DNA of 52,312 nt, from NCBI GenBank assembly GCA_045636945.1, contig JAZTYO010000028.1, positions 1 to 52,312 of the forward strand, in the 5' to 3' direction. Under the pieces are notes generated by a model. That model had not been told where the DNA came from. It was given only the letters and a program-made list of their open reading frames with translations, and did no database searches. Every line of letters begins with the position of its first letter. The stretch's first letter is position 1. A program made the position numbers and the translations under genes. Origin of the DNA: UMGS172 sp045636945 (GTDB lineage: Bacteria; Bacillota; Clostridia; Oscillospirales; Acutalibacteraceae). Positions 35,227 to 43,001 of this stretch are shown here, piece by piece.

Positions 35227-35450
35227 CCCCCTATGGTAGAATAAAAGAAACTACCATAGGGGGATTTTGTATGCCAAGAGAATATAGAAACATTCAAAAT
35301 TATGAAAAGGAAATATTGGAATTAAAGTCACAAGGGCACACCTTGCGTGCCATTGGCGAAAAGTTTGGATTCACATATAAACAAATGCACAACTTCATCA
35401 CGCGATATAACACTAAGCAAAGAAAACTTGCAGCAGGTGTATCACCGTAA
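35227..35450 (+). mobile_element. Truncated insertion-sequence remnant with HTH transposase fragment
   Basis: A perfect 13-bp inverted repeat (35227-35239 with 35251-35263) stands directly before an ATG at 35271 that opens a 59-codon frame ending at 35450. The peptide (MPREYRNIQNYEKEILELK, then LRAIGEKFGFTYKQMHNFI) has a helix-turn-helix pattern like the first orf of IS3/IS150-type elements, but stops before the usual length and no second orf follows. I take it as the left end of a decayed IS. Confidence 0.6.
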
Positions 35451-35494
35451 AGCCTTTGGAGTGCAACGATTGATAAACCGACCTTTTTACCCAT
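35445..35494 (-). pseudogene. Beheaded gene: first codons of a lost minus-strand gene
   Basis: A minus-strand ATG at 35494 has GAGGTG upstream and its own promoter. It starts a plausible N-terminus (MGKKVGLSIVALQRLYGD) that after about 18 codons runs into antisense IS sequence. The rest of the gene is gone, so an insertion or deletion ended here. The family cannot be named from so short a piece. Confidence 0.5.
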
Positions 35495-35524
35495 AAAAAC
35501 ACCTCGTTTTTGCTCTTTTCTTAC

Positions 35525-35553
35525 ATTATATATATAGGCGCACACAAAGTCAA
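35525..35553 (-). promoter_or_regulatory. Promoter of the beheaded gene
   Basis: On the minus strand TTGACT (35548-35553), a 17-nt spacer and TATAAT (35525-35530) sit about 30 nt before the orphan ATG at 35494. It is still near-consensus although its gene is lost. Confidence 0.65.
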
Positions 35554-35674
35554 GGCATAAGTAATATTAAAATGTTGAAATAAGCATAAAACACGATAAG
35601 TTGCACTAAAACATTGCAAAAACGCGCAACTTTTAAAAATATTGTAAAAATGATGAAATTTATAAAAAAAACAC

Positions 35675-35703
35675 TTGCATTTTAAGGGGTGTTATGGTAA
35701 ACT
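35675..35703 (+). promoter_or_regulatory. Promoter of the S10-spc-alpha operon
   Basis: TTGCAT (35675-35680), a 17-nt spacer and TAAACT (35698-35703) lie about 280 nt before rpsJ. It is the only good promoter seen ahead of the ribosomal genes. Confidence 0.65.
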
Positions 35704-35709
35704 ACTTAG

Positions 35710-35895
35710 GCATGTGATGTGCAGATATGCGTTGATGCGGGAGGTGGCCAACCTCTGAGTTGGGAAATTTCCGCGGAGTATGTCCGATTTTAAACCGGGC
35801 GACAAGAATCTTGCGTGCTTTGTAACGACAAAGCAAGACGCCGTTTGTCGGCCCCGGATTGAGTGCAAAAGTTTGCATCGATCCGGATTTTATAT
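35710..35895 (+). ncRNA. Structured leader of the ribosomal operon with terminator-like hairpin
   Basis: The ~280-nt leader before rpsJ holds several hairpins: GAGGT/ACCTC (35741-35755), GCTTTG/CAAAGC (35817-35834) enclosed by GGGCGACAA/TTGTCGGCCC (35797-35805 with 35845-35854), and then CCGGAT...TGCAAA/TTGCA...ATCCGG (35854-35886) followed by ATTTTATATT. The last hairpin looks like an attenuator, and its first base is shared with the preceding stem. Ribosomal operon leaders that bind one of their own proteins are well known; which protein would act here is not shown by the sequence. Confidence 0.5.
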
Positions 35896-35984
35896 TGGAC
35901 AGGGAAGAAACACCCGGCACAATGTAAACATTGCAGACAAGTGCGGCGTTGCCCGCCAAATTTTACAAGGAGGCGAAAGTCACA

Positions 35985-36296
35985 ATGGCAGTCAAGGAGA
36001 AAATCAGAATCAGACTGAAGAGCTACGACCATGCTCTCATCGATCAGGCTTCGGAGAAGATCATCGAAACCGCAAAGCGCACTGGCGCTCGTGTTTCAGG
36101 TCCTGTACCGCTCCCGACCGAGAAAGAGGTTGTAACCATCCTTCGCGCAGTTCATAAGTACAAGGACAGCCGCGAGCAGTTTGAAAGCAGAACCCACAAA
36201 AGGCTTATCGACGTTCTCAGACCTTCCAACAAAACTGTTGAGGCTCTGATGGGTCTTGAGCTCCCCGCCGGCGTTGAGATTGAGATTAAGCTCTAA
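35985..36296 (+). CDS. rpsJ: 30S ribosomal protein S10
   Basis: Small-subunit head protein, also the NusE transcription antitermination factor. 103 aa from the ATG at 35985, which has AAGGAGGCG 8-11 nt upstream; the frame extends to 35931 but that part is leader RNA. Motifs IRIRLKSYDH, ARVSGPVPLPT and THKRLIDVLRPSNKTVEALM are typical. First gene of the ribosomal superoperon; no str-operon genes (rpsL, rpsG, fusA, tuf) precede it in the window. Confidence 0.98.
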   Translation: MAVKEKIRIRLKSYDHALIDQASEKIIETAKRTGARVSGPVPLPTEKEVVTILRAVHKYKDSREQFESRTHKRLIDVLRPSNKTVEALMGLELPAGVEIEIKL

Positions 36297-36360
36297 TCTT
36301 CAACGGGCAGGTCATGTTGGCAGAAATGTCAACCAATAACCAAAAATGGAGGAAATAAAG

Positions 36361-36990
36361 ATGCAAAAAGGTATCGTAGGCAAGAAGCTTGGTATGACCC
36401 AGCTTTTTGACGCAAACGGTAACGTCGTTCCCGTAACAGTCATCGAGGCAGGCCCCTGTGCCATCAGCCAGAAGAAAACTGTTGAAAACGACGGTTATGA
36501 GGCAATTCAGGTTGGCTTCGGCGATCTGAAGGCTAACAAGGTTAACAAGCCCATGAAGGGACACTTCGCAAAGGGCGACGTTGCACCTAAGAAGGTTCTC
36601 CGCGAGTTCAGATTTGATGATTGCTCTACTTACAACGTAGGCGACATCATCAAGGCAGACGTTTTCGCAGAGGGCGACAAGGTTGACGTAAGAGGCACCA
36701 GTAAAGGTAAGGGTTACGCAGGCGTTATCAAGCGCTGGAACTTCGCGAGACTCAAAGAGACTCACGGTACCGGCCCTGTTCACCGTCACGGTGGATCCCT
36801 TGGTGTTATCGATCCCGCCAGAATCTTCAAAGGCAAGAAGATGGCAGGTCACCTGGGTGCTGAGCGTGTAACCGTTCAGAATCTTGAAGTTGTCAAGATC
36901 GATGCAGAGAACAACATTATCGCAGTTAAGGGTGCCGTTCCCGGCCCCAAGGGCTCGATCGTAGTTGTTTTCGACAGCGTTAAAGCTTAA
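36361..36990 (+). CDS. rplC: 50S ribosomal protein L3
   Basis: Early-assembly 23S rRNA-binding protein near the peptidyl-transferase centre. 209 aa from the ATG at 36361 (GGAGG 8 nt upstream, rather than the in-frame ATG at 36346). It shows GKKLGMTQLFD at the N-terminus and the central extension loop with HGTGPVHRHGGSLG. Preceded by a 64-nt spacer with no terminator. Confidence 0.98.
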   Translation: MQKGIVGKKLGMTQLFDANGNVVPVTVIEAGPCAISQKKTVENDGYEAIQVGFGDLKANKVNKPMKGHFAKGDVAPKKVLREFRFDDCSTYNVGDIIKADVFAEGDKVDVRGTSKGKGYAGVIKRWNFARLKETHGTGPVHRHGGSLGVIDPARIFKGKKMAGHLGAERVTVQNLEVVKIDAENNIIAVKGAVPGPKGSIVVVFDSVKA

Positions 36991-37007
36991 GGAAGGAGTG
37001 AAGGAAA

Positions 37008-37631
37008 ATGCCTATTGTTGCAGTTAAGGATATGGCCGGTAAGAAGGTTGCCGACATCGAATTGAGCGCAGCTGTTTTCGGTGTAGAGCCTAACGAGGCC
37101 GTTATGCACATGGCTGTTGTGAACTTCCTCGCTAATCAGCGTCAGGGCACACAGTCGACATTGACCCGCTCCGAAGTTTCCGGCGGCGGAAAGAAGCCCT
37201 GGAGACAGAAGGGTACAGGCCATGCAAGACAGGGTTCTACCCGTTCACCTCAGTGGACACACGGTGGTATCGCTCTCGGCCCCAAGCCCAGAGATTACTA
37301 CTACACCATCAACAAGAAGGAAAGACAGTTGGCTCTTAAGTCTGCTCTTTCCGATAAGGTTCTCACCGAATCCCTTATCGTTCTGGATGCCCTCACCGTT
37401 GAAGGCTACAAGACCAAGACTGTTGTTGAGTGCCTTAAGGCTCTTGAAGCCGGTAAGAAGACTCTTATCGTTCTCGCTTCCAACGAAGCAAACGTTATCA
37501 AGAGTGCTGCTAACATCCCCGGCGTAAAGACCGCACAGGTCAACACCATCAACACCTATGACATCCTCAATGCCGATACTTTGATTATCGTTAAGGATGC
37601 TGTCAAGACTATCGAGGAGGTATACGCATAA
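37008..37631 (+). CDS. rplD: 50S ribosomal protein L4
   Basis: 23S rRNA-binding protein whose loop reaches the exit tunnel; in gamma-proteobacteria L4 represses the S10 operon. 207 aa, with the tunnel loop RSEVSGGGKKPWRQKGTGHARQ and the SPQWTHGGIALGPKPRDY segment intact. GGAAGGAG precedes the ATG. Its stop (TAA) shares a base with the rplW ATG, so the two are coupled. Confidence 0.98.
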   Translation: MPIVAVKDMAGKKVADIELSAAVFGVEPNEAVMHMAVVNFLANQRQGTQSTLTRSEVSGGGKKPWRQKGTGHARQGSTRSPQWTHGGIALGPKPRDYYYTINKKERQLALKSALSDKVLTESLIVLDALTVEGYKTKTVVECLKALEAGKKTLIVLASNEANVIKSAANIPGVKTAQVNTINTYDILNADTLIIVKDAVKTIEEVYA

Positions 37632-37924
37632 TGAAAGCAGCTCAGGATATCATCATCGCTCCGGTAGTTACCGAGCGTGCTATGGGCGGTTTTGCTGACA
37701 AGAAGTACACCTTCAAAGTGGCAAATGACGCTACCAAGATTGACATCGCTCGTGCTTGCGAAGAGCTCTTCGGTGTCAAGGTAGAAAAGGTCAACACCGT
37801 AAACGTAAGCGGTCACAAGCGTCGCATGGGCCGTTACGAGGGTTACACTGCTGATTGGAAAAAGGCAATCGTAACTCTTAAGGCTGATTCCAAGACCATC
37901 GAGTTCTTCGACGGTTTGATGTAA
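37631..37924 (+). CDS. rplW: 50S ribosomal protein L23
   Basis: Tunnel-exit protein and docking site for trigger factor and SRP. 97 aa, with the PVVTERAMGG start segment, the YTFKVANDATKIDIARA core and the VNTVNVSGHKRRMGRYEGYT loop. It begins on the last base of the rplD stop codon (TAATG). Confidence 0.97.
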   Translation: MKAAQDIIIAPVVTERAMGGFADKKYTFKVANDATKIDIARACEELFGVKVEKVNTVNVSGHKRRMGRYEGYTADWKKAIVTLKADSKTIEFFDGLM

Positions 37925-37996
37925 TCGAACAGAACGATATAAAGCAATGTATGGAGTAAAACTCCGCTAAGCTTAAACAGGAGAGTGAAACTTAAA

Positions 37997-38830
37997 ATGG
38001 CTATCAAACATTACAAGCCCACAACCAACGGTAGACGAGGTATGACCGTAATGGATTACTCCGGTCTTTCCAAGGTAGCTCCCGAAAAGAGTTTGTTGGA
38101 CGTAATTAAGAAGCATGCAGGCCGTAACAGCTATGGCCGCATCACCGTCCGTCATCACGGCGGCGGCAACAGAATCAAGTATCGTATCATCGACTTCAAG
38201 CGTGACAAGATCGGTGTTCCCGCAACTGTCATGACTCTTGAGTACGATCCTAACCGTTCCGCATTTATTGCACTCGTTCAGTACGAGGACGGCGAGAAGC
38301 GTTACATCATCGCTCCTCAGGATCTCAAGGTTGGCGATAAGATCGTTTCCGGTCCCGACGCAGATATCAAGCCCGGTAATGCACTGAAGCTTTCCGATAT
38401 CCCCGTAGGTACCATTGTTCACAACGTTGAACTTTATCCCGGCAAGGGCGCACAGCTTGCTCGTTCCGCCGGTAACATGGCTCAGCTCATGGCTAAGGAA
38501 AACGGAATGGCTCTCTTAAGACTTCCTTCCGGCGAGCTCCGTAACGTTCCTGCTTCTTGCATGGCAACCGTCGGTAGCGTTTCTAACCCCGAGCACGAGA
38601 ATGTTAACATTGGTAAAGCAGGTCGTAAGCGCCACATGGGTTGGCGTCCCACAGTTCGCGGTTCTGTTATGAACCCCTGTGATCACCCCCACGGTGGTGG
38701 TGAGGGACGTGCTCCTATCGGCCGTTCCGGTCCTGTTACTCCTTGGGGTAAACCCACCTTGGGTTACAAGACCCGTAAGAAGCATAAGCAGACTGACAAG
38801 TATATTGTCAAGCGTCGTAATGCCAAGTAA
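37997..38830 (+). CDS. rplB: 50S ribosomal protein L2
   Basis: Core 23S rRNA protein needed for subunit joining. 277 aa from the ATG at 37997; an in-frame GTG at 37985 lies directly against the AGGAG and is unlikely. Typical segments: KHYKPTTNGRRGMTV, HHGGGNRIKYRIIDFKRDK, and C-terminal VMNPCDHPHGGGEGRAPIG with the conserved His region. Confidence 0.98.
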   Translation: MAIKHYKPTTNGRRGMTVMDYSGLSKVAPEKSLLDVIKKHAGRNSYGRITVRHHGGGNRIKYRIIDFKRDKIGVPATVMTLEYDPNRSAFIALVQYEDGEKRYIIAPQDLKVGDKIVSGPDADIKPGNALKLSDIPVGTIVHNVELYPGKGAQLARSAGNMAQLMAKENGMALLRLPSGELRNVPASCMATVGSVSNPEHENVNIGKAGRKRHMGWRPTVRGSVMNPCDHPHGGGEGRAPIGRSGPVTPWGKPTLGYKTRKKHKQTDKYIVKRRNAK

Positions 38831-38851
38831 TCGACGAAAGGAGAAAGAACA

Positions 38852-39124
38852 ATGGGAAGAAGCATTAAAAAAGGCCCCTACATTCAGCCCGTGCTTTTGA
38901 AAAGAGTACAGGAAATGAATGCAGCAGGCGAGAAGCGTGTTTTGAAGACCTGGAGTCGTTCATCCACTATTTTCCCCGATTTCGTCGGACATACGGTGGC
39001 TGTTCATGACGGTAGAAAGCATGTTCCGGTATACGTTACCGAAGACATGGTAGGTCATAAGTTCGGCGAATTTGCACCGACCAGAACCTTTAAGGGTCAC
39101 GCCGGCGCAAAGACAACGAAGTAA
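38852..39124 (+). CDS. rpsS: 30S ribosomal protein S19
   Basis: Head protein that contacts S13 and the A-site tRNA region. 90 aa; starts MGRSIKKGPYI and holds the WSRSSTIFPDFVGHTVAVHDGRKH and GHKFGEFAPTRTFKGH signatures. AAAGGAG precedes the ATG. Confidence 0.98.
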   Translation: MGRSIKKGPYIQPVLLKRVQEMNAAGEKRVLKTWSRSSTIFPDFVGHTVAVHDGRKHVPVYVTEDMVGHKFGEFAPTRTFKGHAGAKTTK

Positions 39125-39147
39125 GTGGTCGAAAGGAGAGTATGACT

Positions 39148-39486
39148 ATGGAAGCAAGGGCAACACTCAGATATGCCCGCATATCACCTCGCAAGGTGCA
39201 GATCGTTCTTGATCTTATCCGTAACAAGGACGCTGACAAAGCCATGGCTATTCTTAGGTTCACACCGAAGGCCGCTTGCGAGTATCTTGAAAAATTGCTT
39301 GCATCAGCAATTGCTAATGCAGAAAACAATCATCAGATGGATGTTTCTAAGCTCTATGTAGCAGAGTGCTTCGTAGGCCCCGGCCCGATTCTGAAACGAA
39401 TCCGCGCTAAGGACCACGGCCGTGCACACCGCATCCTGAAGAGAACATCTCACGTAACTCTGGTTCTCAGAGAGCGTGAAGACTAA
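39148..39486 (+). CDS. rplV: 50S ribosomal protein L22
   Basis: Tunnel-wall protein; its beta-hairpin tip contributes to macrolide resistance when altered. 112 aa from the ATG at 39148, 9 nt after AAGGAG; the earlier ATG at 39142 is too close to that site. It shows ARISPRKVQIVLDLIRNK and the hairpin segment DHGRAHRILKRTSHVTLVL. Confidence 0.96.
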   Translation: MEARATLRYARISPRKVQIVLDLIRNKDADKAMAILRFTPKAACEYLEKLLASAIANAENNHQMDVSKLYVAECFVGPGPILKRIRAKDHGRAHRILKRTSHVTLVLRERED

Positions 39487-39502
39487 GAAGGAGGTTTAAG
39501 TT

Positions 39503-40174
39503 ATGGGCCAGAAAGTAAATCCGCACGGTTTCCGTGTTGGCGTTATTAAGAACTGGGATTCTCGTTGGTTCACCAAGGATAAGGATTTCGGTGATACTTT
39601 GGTTGAGGACTACAACCTCCGTAAGTACCTTAAAGAGACTCTTTATTCGGCAGGTGTTCCGAAGGTAGAGATCGAGCGTGATGCTAACCGCGTCCGCATT
39701 CACATTCACTGTGCAAAGCCCGGTATGGTCATCGGCCGCAAGGGCGAGGAGATCGAAAAGCTCAAGACACAGTGCAAGAAGCTTCTCAACACCGATAAGG
39801 ATGTATTCATCAATATTGTTGAAGTTAAGAACCCCGATGTTAACGCAACCTTGGTTGCAGAGAGCATCGCAGCTCAGCTTGAGAAGCGTGTATCCTTCCG
39901 TCGTGCAATGAAGCTGTCCTTGGGACGTGCAATGCGTTGTGGCGTTAAGGGTATCAAAACTCAGGTTTCCGGTCGTCTCGGCGGTGCAGAAATTGCTCGT
40001 TCCGAGAGTTACCGTGAGGGAACCATTCCCCTTCAGACTATTCGTGCTGACATCGACTATGGCTTCGCTGAGGCACATACCACCTACGGCCGTATTGGCG
40101 TAAAGGTATGGATTTACACAGGTGAGGTTCTCCACGATGCCAGAAAGCCCCGCAAGGAAGGAGGCCACCGCTAA
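39503..40174 (+). CDS. rpsC: 30S ribosomal protein S3
   Basis: Head protein at the mRNA entry channel with a KH domain. 223 aa; MGQKVNPHGFRVGV start, KH motif GMVIGRKGEEIEKL, and the C-terminal TTYGRIGVKVWIYTGE. GGAGG lies 8 nt before the ATG. Its stop overlaps the rplP ATG by one base. Confidence 0.98.
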   Translation: MGQKVNPHGFRVGVIKNWDSRWFTKDKDFGDTLVEDYNLRKYLKETLYSAGVPKVEIERDANRVRIHIHCAKPGMVIGRKGEEIEKLKTQCKKLLNTDKDVFINIVEVKNPDVNATLVAESIAAQLEKRVSFRRAMKLSLGRAMRCGVKGIKTQVSGRLGGAEIARSESYREGTIPLQTIRADIDYGFAEAHTTYGRIGVKVWIYTGEVLHDARKPRKEGGHR

Positions 40175-40596
40175 TGCTGTTACCCAAGCGTGTTAAGTAC
40201 CGCCGTGTACACAGAGGCCGCCTTAAAGGTCAGGCACTCCGCGGCAATTTCGTTTCCAACGGTGATTTCGGTCTTCAGGCAACTGAGCCCGCATGGATCA
40301 CCTCAAACCAGATCGAGGCAGCTCGTATTGCTATGACCCGTTACATCAAGCGTGGCGGTCAGGTCTGGATCAAGATTTTCCCCGACAAGCCCATCACCGA
40401 GAAGCCTGCTGAGACCCGAATGGGTTCAGGTAAAGGTTCTCCCGAGTACTGGGTAGCCGTGGTTAAACCGGGCAGAGTTATGTTTGAAATCGGCGGTGTA
40501 CCCGAAGAGGTCGCCCGCGAAGCTATGCGTCTTGCCGCTAACAAGCTGCCTATCAAATGCAAGTTTGTGACTAAAGAACAGGGTGGTGAGCAGTAA
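40174..40596 (+). CDS. rplP: 50S ribosomal protein L16
   Basis: Late-assembly protein that organises the A-site region. 140 aa; starts MLLPKRVKYRRVHRGR and holds ITSNQIEAARIAMTRYIKRGG and RMGSGKGSPEYWVAVVKPGR. Coupled to rpsC upstream and to rpmC downstream by TAATG overlaps. Confidence 0.98.
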   Translation: MLLPKRVKYRRVHRGRLKGQALRGNFVSNGDFGLQATEPAWITSNQIEAARIAMTRYIKRGGQVWIKIFPDKPITEKPAETRMGSGKGSPEYWVAVVKPGRVMFEIGGVPEEVAREAMRLAANKLPIKCKFVTKEQGGEQ

Positions 40597-40799
40597 TGAA
40601 TGTAAAGGAACTCAGAGATAAGACCCAGGCAGAGCTCGAGAAGCAGCTGAAGGATCTCAAGGAAGAACTCTTCAATCTTCGTTTCCAGCATGCCATTAAC
40701 CAGCTCGACAACCCGACCAGAATTGCAGCCGTTAAAAAGGATATCGCAAGAGTTAAGACTCTTCTTCGCGAAATCGAACTGAACGGCGCCAATTCTTAA
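40596..40799 (+). CDS. rpmC: 50S ribosomal protein L29
   Basis: Small two-helix protein near the tunnel exit. 67 aa; KELRDKTQAELEKQLKDLKEELFNLRFQ and the conserved NPTRIAAVKKDIARVKT segment. It starts on the last base of the rplP stop. Confidence 0.97.
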   Translation: MNVKELRDKTQAELEKQLKDLKEELFNLRFQHAINQLDNPTRIAAVKKDIARVKTLLREIELNGANS

Positions 40800-40819
40800 T
40801 GTAAGGGAGGACGAAAGCT

Positions 40820-41077
40820 ATGAGCGAAAGAAACCTTCGTAAAACAAGAGTCGGTAAGGTTGTCAGCGACAAGATGGACAAGACCGTTGTAGTTGCTATT
40901 GAAGACAACGTAAAGCATCCGCTCTACAAGAAAATTGTTAAGAACACCGTTAAGTTCAAAGCCCATGATGAGAACAATGAGTGCGGCATCGGTGACCGTG
41001 TCCTGATTATGGAGACACGTCCCCTCTCCAAAGACAAGAGATGGCGCGTAGTTGAAATCATAGAGAAGGCAAAGTAG
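40820..41077 (+). CDS. rpsQ: 30S ribosomal protein S17
   Basis: Early 16S rRNA-binding OB-fold protein. 85 aa; RKTRVGKVVSDKMDKTVVV start, HPLYKKIVKNTVKFKAHDE and GDRVLIMETRPLSKDKRWRV are diagnostic. AGGGAGG precedes the ATG. Confidence 0.98.
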   Translation: MSERNLRKTRVGKVVSDKMDKTVVVAIEDNVKHPLYKKIVKNTVKFKAHDENNECGIGDRVLIMETRPLSKDKRWRVVEIIEKAK

Positions 41078-41096
41078 TCTAAAGGAGGAAAAGACT

Positions 41097-41465
41097 GTGA
41101 TACAGCAACAGACTTACCTTAAGGTTGCCGACAACACCGGTGCAAAAGAACTTATGTGCATCAGAGTGCTTGGCGGTTCCGGCAGAAGGTATGCCAACAT
41201 TGGCGACGTCGTAGTTGCTTCCGTTAAGAAAGCAGCTCCCGGCGGTACCGTCAAAAAGGGCGATGTAGTCAAGGCCGTAGTAGTACGTTCTTGCAAAGGT
41301 CTTCGCCGTAATGACGGTTCATATATCCGTTTTGATGAAAATGCCGCGGTTATAATCAAGGAAGACAAGACCCCCAGAGGTACCCGTATCTTTGGACCTG
41401 TCGCACGTGAGCTCCGTGAGAAGGATTACATGAAGATTCTCTCTCTCGCTCCTGAAGTTCTTTGA
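41097..41465 (+). CDS. rplN: 50S ribosomal protein L14
   Basis: Interface protein that contacts the 30S subunit and is the binding site of the RsfS silencing factor. 122 aa, starting at GTG with GGAGG 8 nt upstream. MIQQQTYLKVADNTGAKELMC as translated, GDVVVASVKKAAPGG and the KGLRRNDGSYIRFDENAAV segment identify it. Confidence 0.98.
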   Translation: MIQQQTYLKVADNTGAKELMCIRVLGGSGRRYANIGDVVVASVKKAAPGGTVKKGDVVKAVVVRSCKGLRRNDGSYIRFDENAAVIIKEDKTPRGTRIFGPVARELREKDYMKILSLAPEVL

Positions 41466-41480
41466 TGGAGGTACACTGAC

Positions 41481-41804
41481 ATGAATAAAATGAATATTAA
41501 AGTCGGCGATACCGTCGTTATCCTCACCGGAGATGACAAAGACCGTGGACAGACCGGTAAGGTTCTCGAGGTTAGCCCAAAAGAGGGTAAGGTTATTGTT
41601 GAGGGCCGCAACATGGTTAAGAAGCATGTTAAGCCCCGCAAGGCCGGCGATCCTTCCGGAATAATAGAGGCAGAAAGCGCAATCTATGCCTGCAAGGTAC
41701 AGGTTGTCTGCCCCAAATGTAAAAAGCCTACCCGTATCGGCCATAAGCTGTACGAGGATGGCAAAAAAGACCGCATCTGCAAGAAATGCGGAGAAACAAT
41801 CTGA
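41481..41804 (+). CDS. rplX: 50S ribosomal protein L24
   Basis: KOW-domain assembly initiator of the large subunit. 107 aa; KVGDTVVILTGDDKDRGQTGKV at the N-terminus, and a C-terminal CPKCKKP...CKKCGE pair of CXXC motifs, typical of the Firmicute form and able to bind zinc. GGAGG precedes the ATG. Confidence 0.97.
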   Translation: MNKMNIKVGDTVVILTGDDKDRGQTGKVLEVSPKEGKVIVEGRNMVKKHVKPRKAGDPSGIIEAESAIYACKVQVVCPKCKKPTRIGHKLYEDGKKDRICKKCGETI

Positions 41805-41822
41805 TAAGGAGGATGCATGAAT

Positions 41823-42362
41823 ATGGCAAGATTAAGAGAAGAATACAAAGCCAACGTAGCACCTGCCCTCATGAGCAAGTACAACTACAAGAGCGTCATG
41901 CAGATTCCTAAGCTCGATAAGGTTGTTATCAACGTTGGATGCGGCGAGGCAAGAGATAACGTAAAGGTTATCGACGCCATCGTTAACGATCTCGGACAGA
42001 TTACCGGCCAGAAGGCTGTGGTCTGTAAGGCAAGAAAGTCGGTTGCAAACTTCAAACTTCGTGAAGGTATGCCGATCGGTGCCAAGGTAACTCTCAGAGG
42101 CGATAAGATGTATGAGTTTGTTGACAGACTCTTCAACACCGCTCTCCCCAGAGTTAGAGACTTCAGAGGTATCAACCCCGACTCCTTCGACGGACGTGGC
42201 AACTACGCTATGGGCGTTAAGGAACAGTTGATCTTCCCTGAAATCGACTACGATAAAATCGACAAGGTACGCGGTATGGATATCATTTTTGTTACCACCG
42301 CAAATACCGACGAGGAAGCCAGAGAGCTCTTGAGCTTGATGGGTGCCCCGTTTGCGAAGTAA
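41823..42362 (+). CDS. rplE: 50S ribosomal protein L5
   Basis: 5S rRNA-binding protein at the central protuberance. 179 aa from the ATG at 41823 (MARLREEY), 10 nt after AAGGAGG; an ATG at 41817 is only 4 nt from it. KAVVCKARKSVANFKLREGMPIG and RDFRGINPDSFDGRGNY are family signatures. Confidence 0.96.
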   Translation: MARLREEYKANVAPALMSKYNYKSVMQIPKLDKVVINVGCGEARDNVKVIDAIVNDLGQITGQKAVVCKARKSVANFKLREGMPIGAKVTLRGDKMYEFVDRLFNTALPRVRDFRGINPDSFDGRGNYAMGVKEQLIFPEIDYDKIDKVRGMDIIFVTTANTDEEARELLSLMGAPFAK

Positions 42363-42373
42363 GGAGTGTAAAC

Positions 42374-42559
42374 ATGGCTAAGACATCTATGAAAATCAAG
42401 CAGCAGAGACCTGCCAAGTTTTCGACCAGAGAGTACACAAGATGTAAGATCTGCGGTCGCCCCCATGCTTATCTCCGCAAGTACGGTATCTGCCGAATTT
42501 GCTTCAGAGAGCTGGCCTACAAGGGCGAGATCCCCGGAGTAAAGAAGGCAAGCTGGTAA
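42374..42559 (+). CDS. rpsZ: 30S ribosomal protein S14, zinc type
   Basis: 61-aa S14 of the zinc-binding type, with a CKICGRPHAYLRKYGICRICF four-cysteine ribbon. The longer zinc-free paralogue used under zinc limitation is not in the window. AAGGAG precedes the ATG, directly after rplE. Confidence 0.97.
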   Translation: MAKTSMKIKQQRPAKFSTREYTRCKICGRPHAYLRKYGICRICFRELAYKGEIPGVKKASW

Positions 42560-42586
42560 CAGCAATACGTAAAGGAGGTTGACGGT

Positions 42587-42985
42587 ATGCAAATCACCGA
42601 TACAATAGCTGATATGCTTACGAGAATTCGTAACGCTAGCTCGGCAAAGCATGACTCGGTTGACGTACCCGCATCTAACGTTAAGAAGGCAATCGCTCAG
42701 ATACTTCTCGACGAGGGTTACATCAGCGGCTTCACCGTTCAGGAGGACGGCAAGCAGGGAGTTATCAAGATCGCACTTAAGTACGGTCCTAACAAGTCGC
42801 AGATCATCACCGGTCTTCGCAGAGTTTCCAAGCCCGGTCTGCGTATTTACTCAAACGTGGAGGATATGCCCAAGGTTATGAGAGGCCTTGGAATCGCTAT
42901 CGTTTCCACTTCAAAAGGTATTATGACTGACAAGCAGGCACGCCGTGAGAATGTTGGCGGCGAAGTCCTCGCTTTCATCTGGTAA
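42587..42985 (+). CDS. rpsH: 30S ribosomal protein S8
   Basis: 16S central-domain protein; in E. coli it represses the spc operon. 132 aa; ADMLTRIRNASSAKHDSVDVPAS start and the C-terminal IVSTSKGIMTDKQARRENVGGEVL. AAGGAGG lies 8 nt before the ATG. Confidence 0.98.
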   Translation: MQITDTIADMLTRIRNASSAKHDSVDVPASNVKKAIAQILLDEGYISGFTVQEDGKQGVIKIALKYGPNKSQIITGLRRVSKPGLRIYSNVEDMPKVMRGLGIAIVSTSKGIMTDKQARRENVGGEVLAFIW

Positions 42986-43001
42986 GGGGAGGTGCAGTGA
43001 A

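Noticed and set aside
35702..35959. An 85-codon minus-strand frame in the rpsJ leader
   Set aside because: It overlaps the folded leader, has no ribosome binding site, and its composition follows the hairpins.
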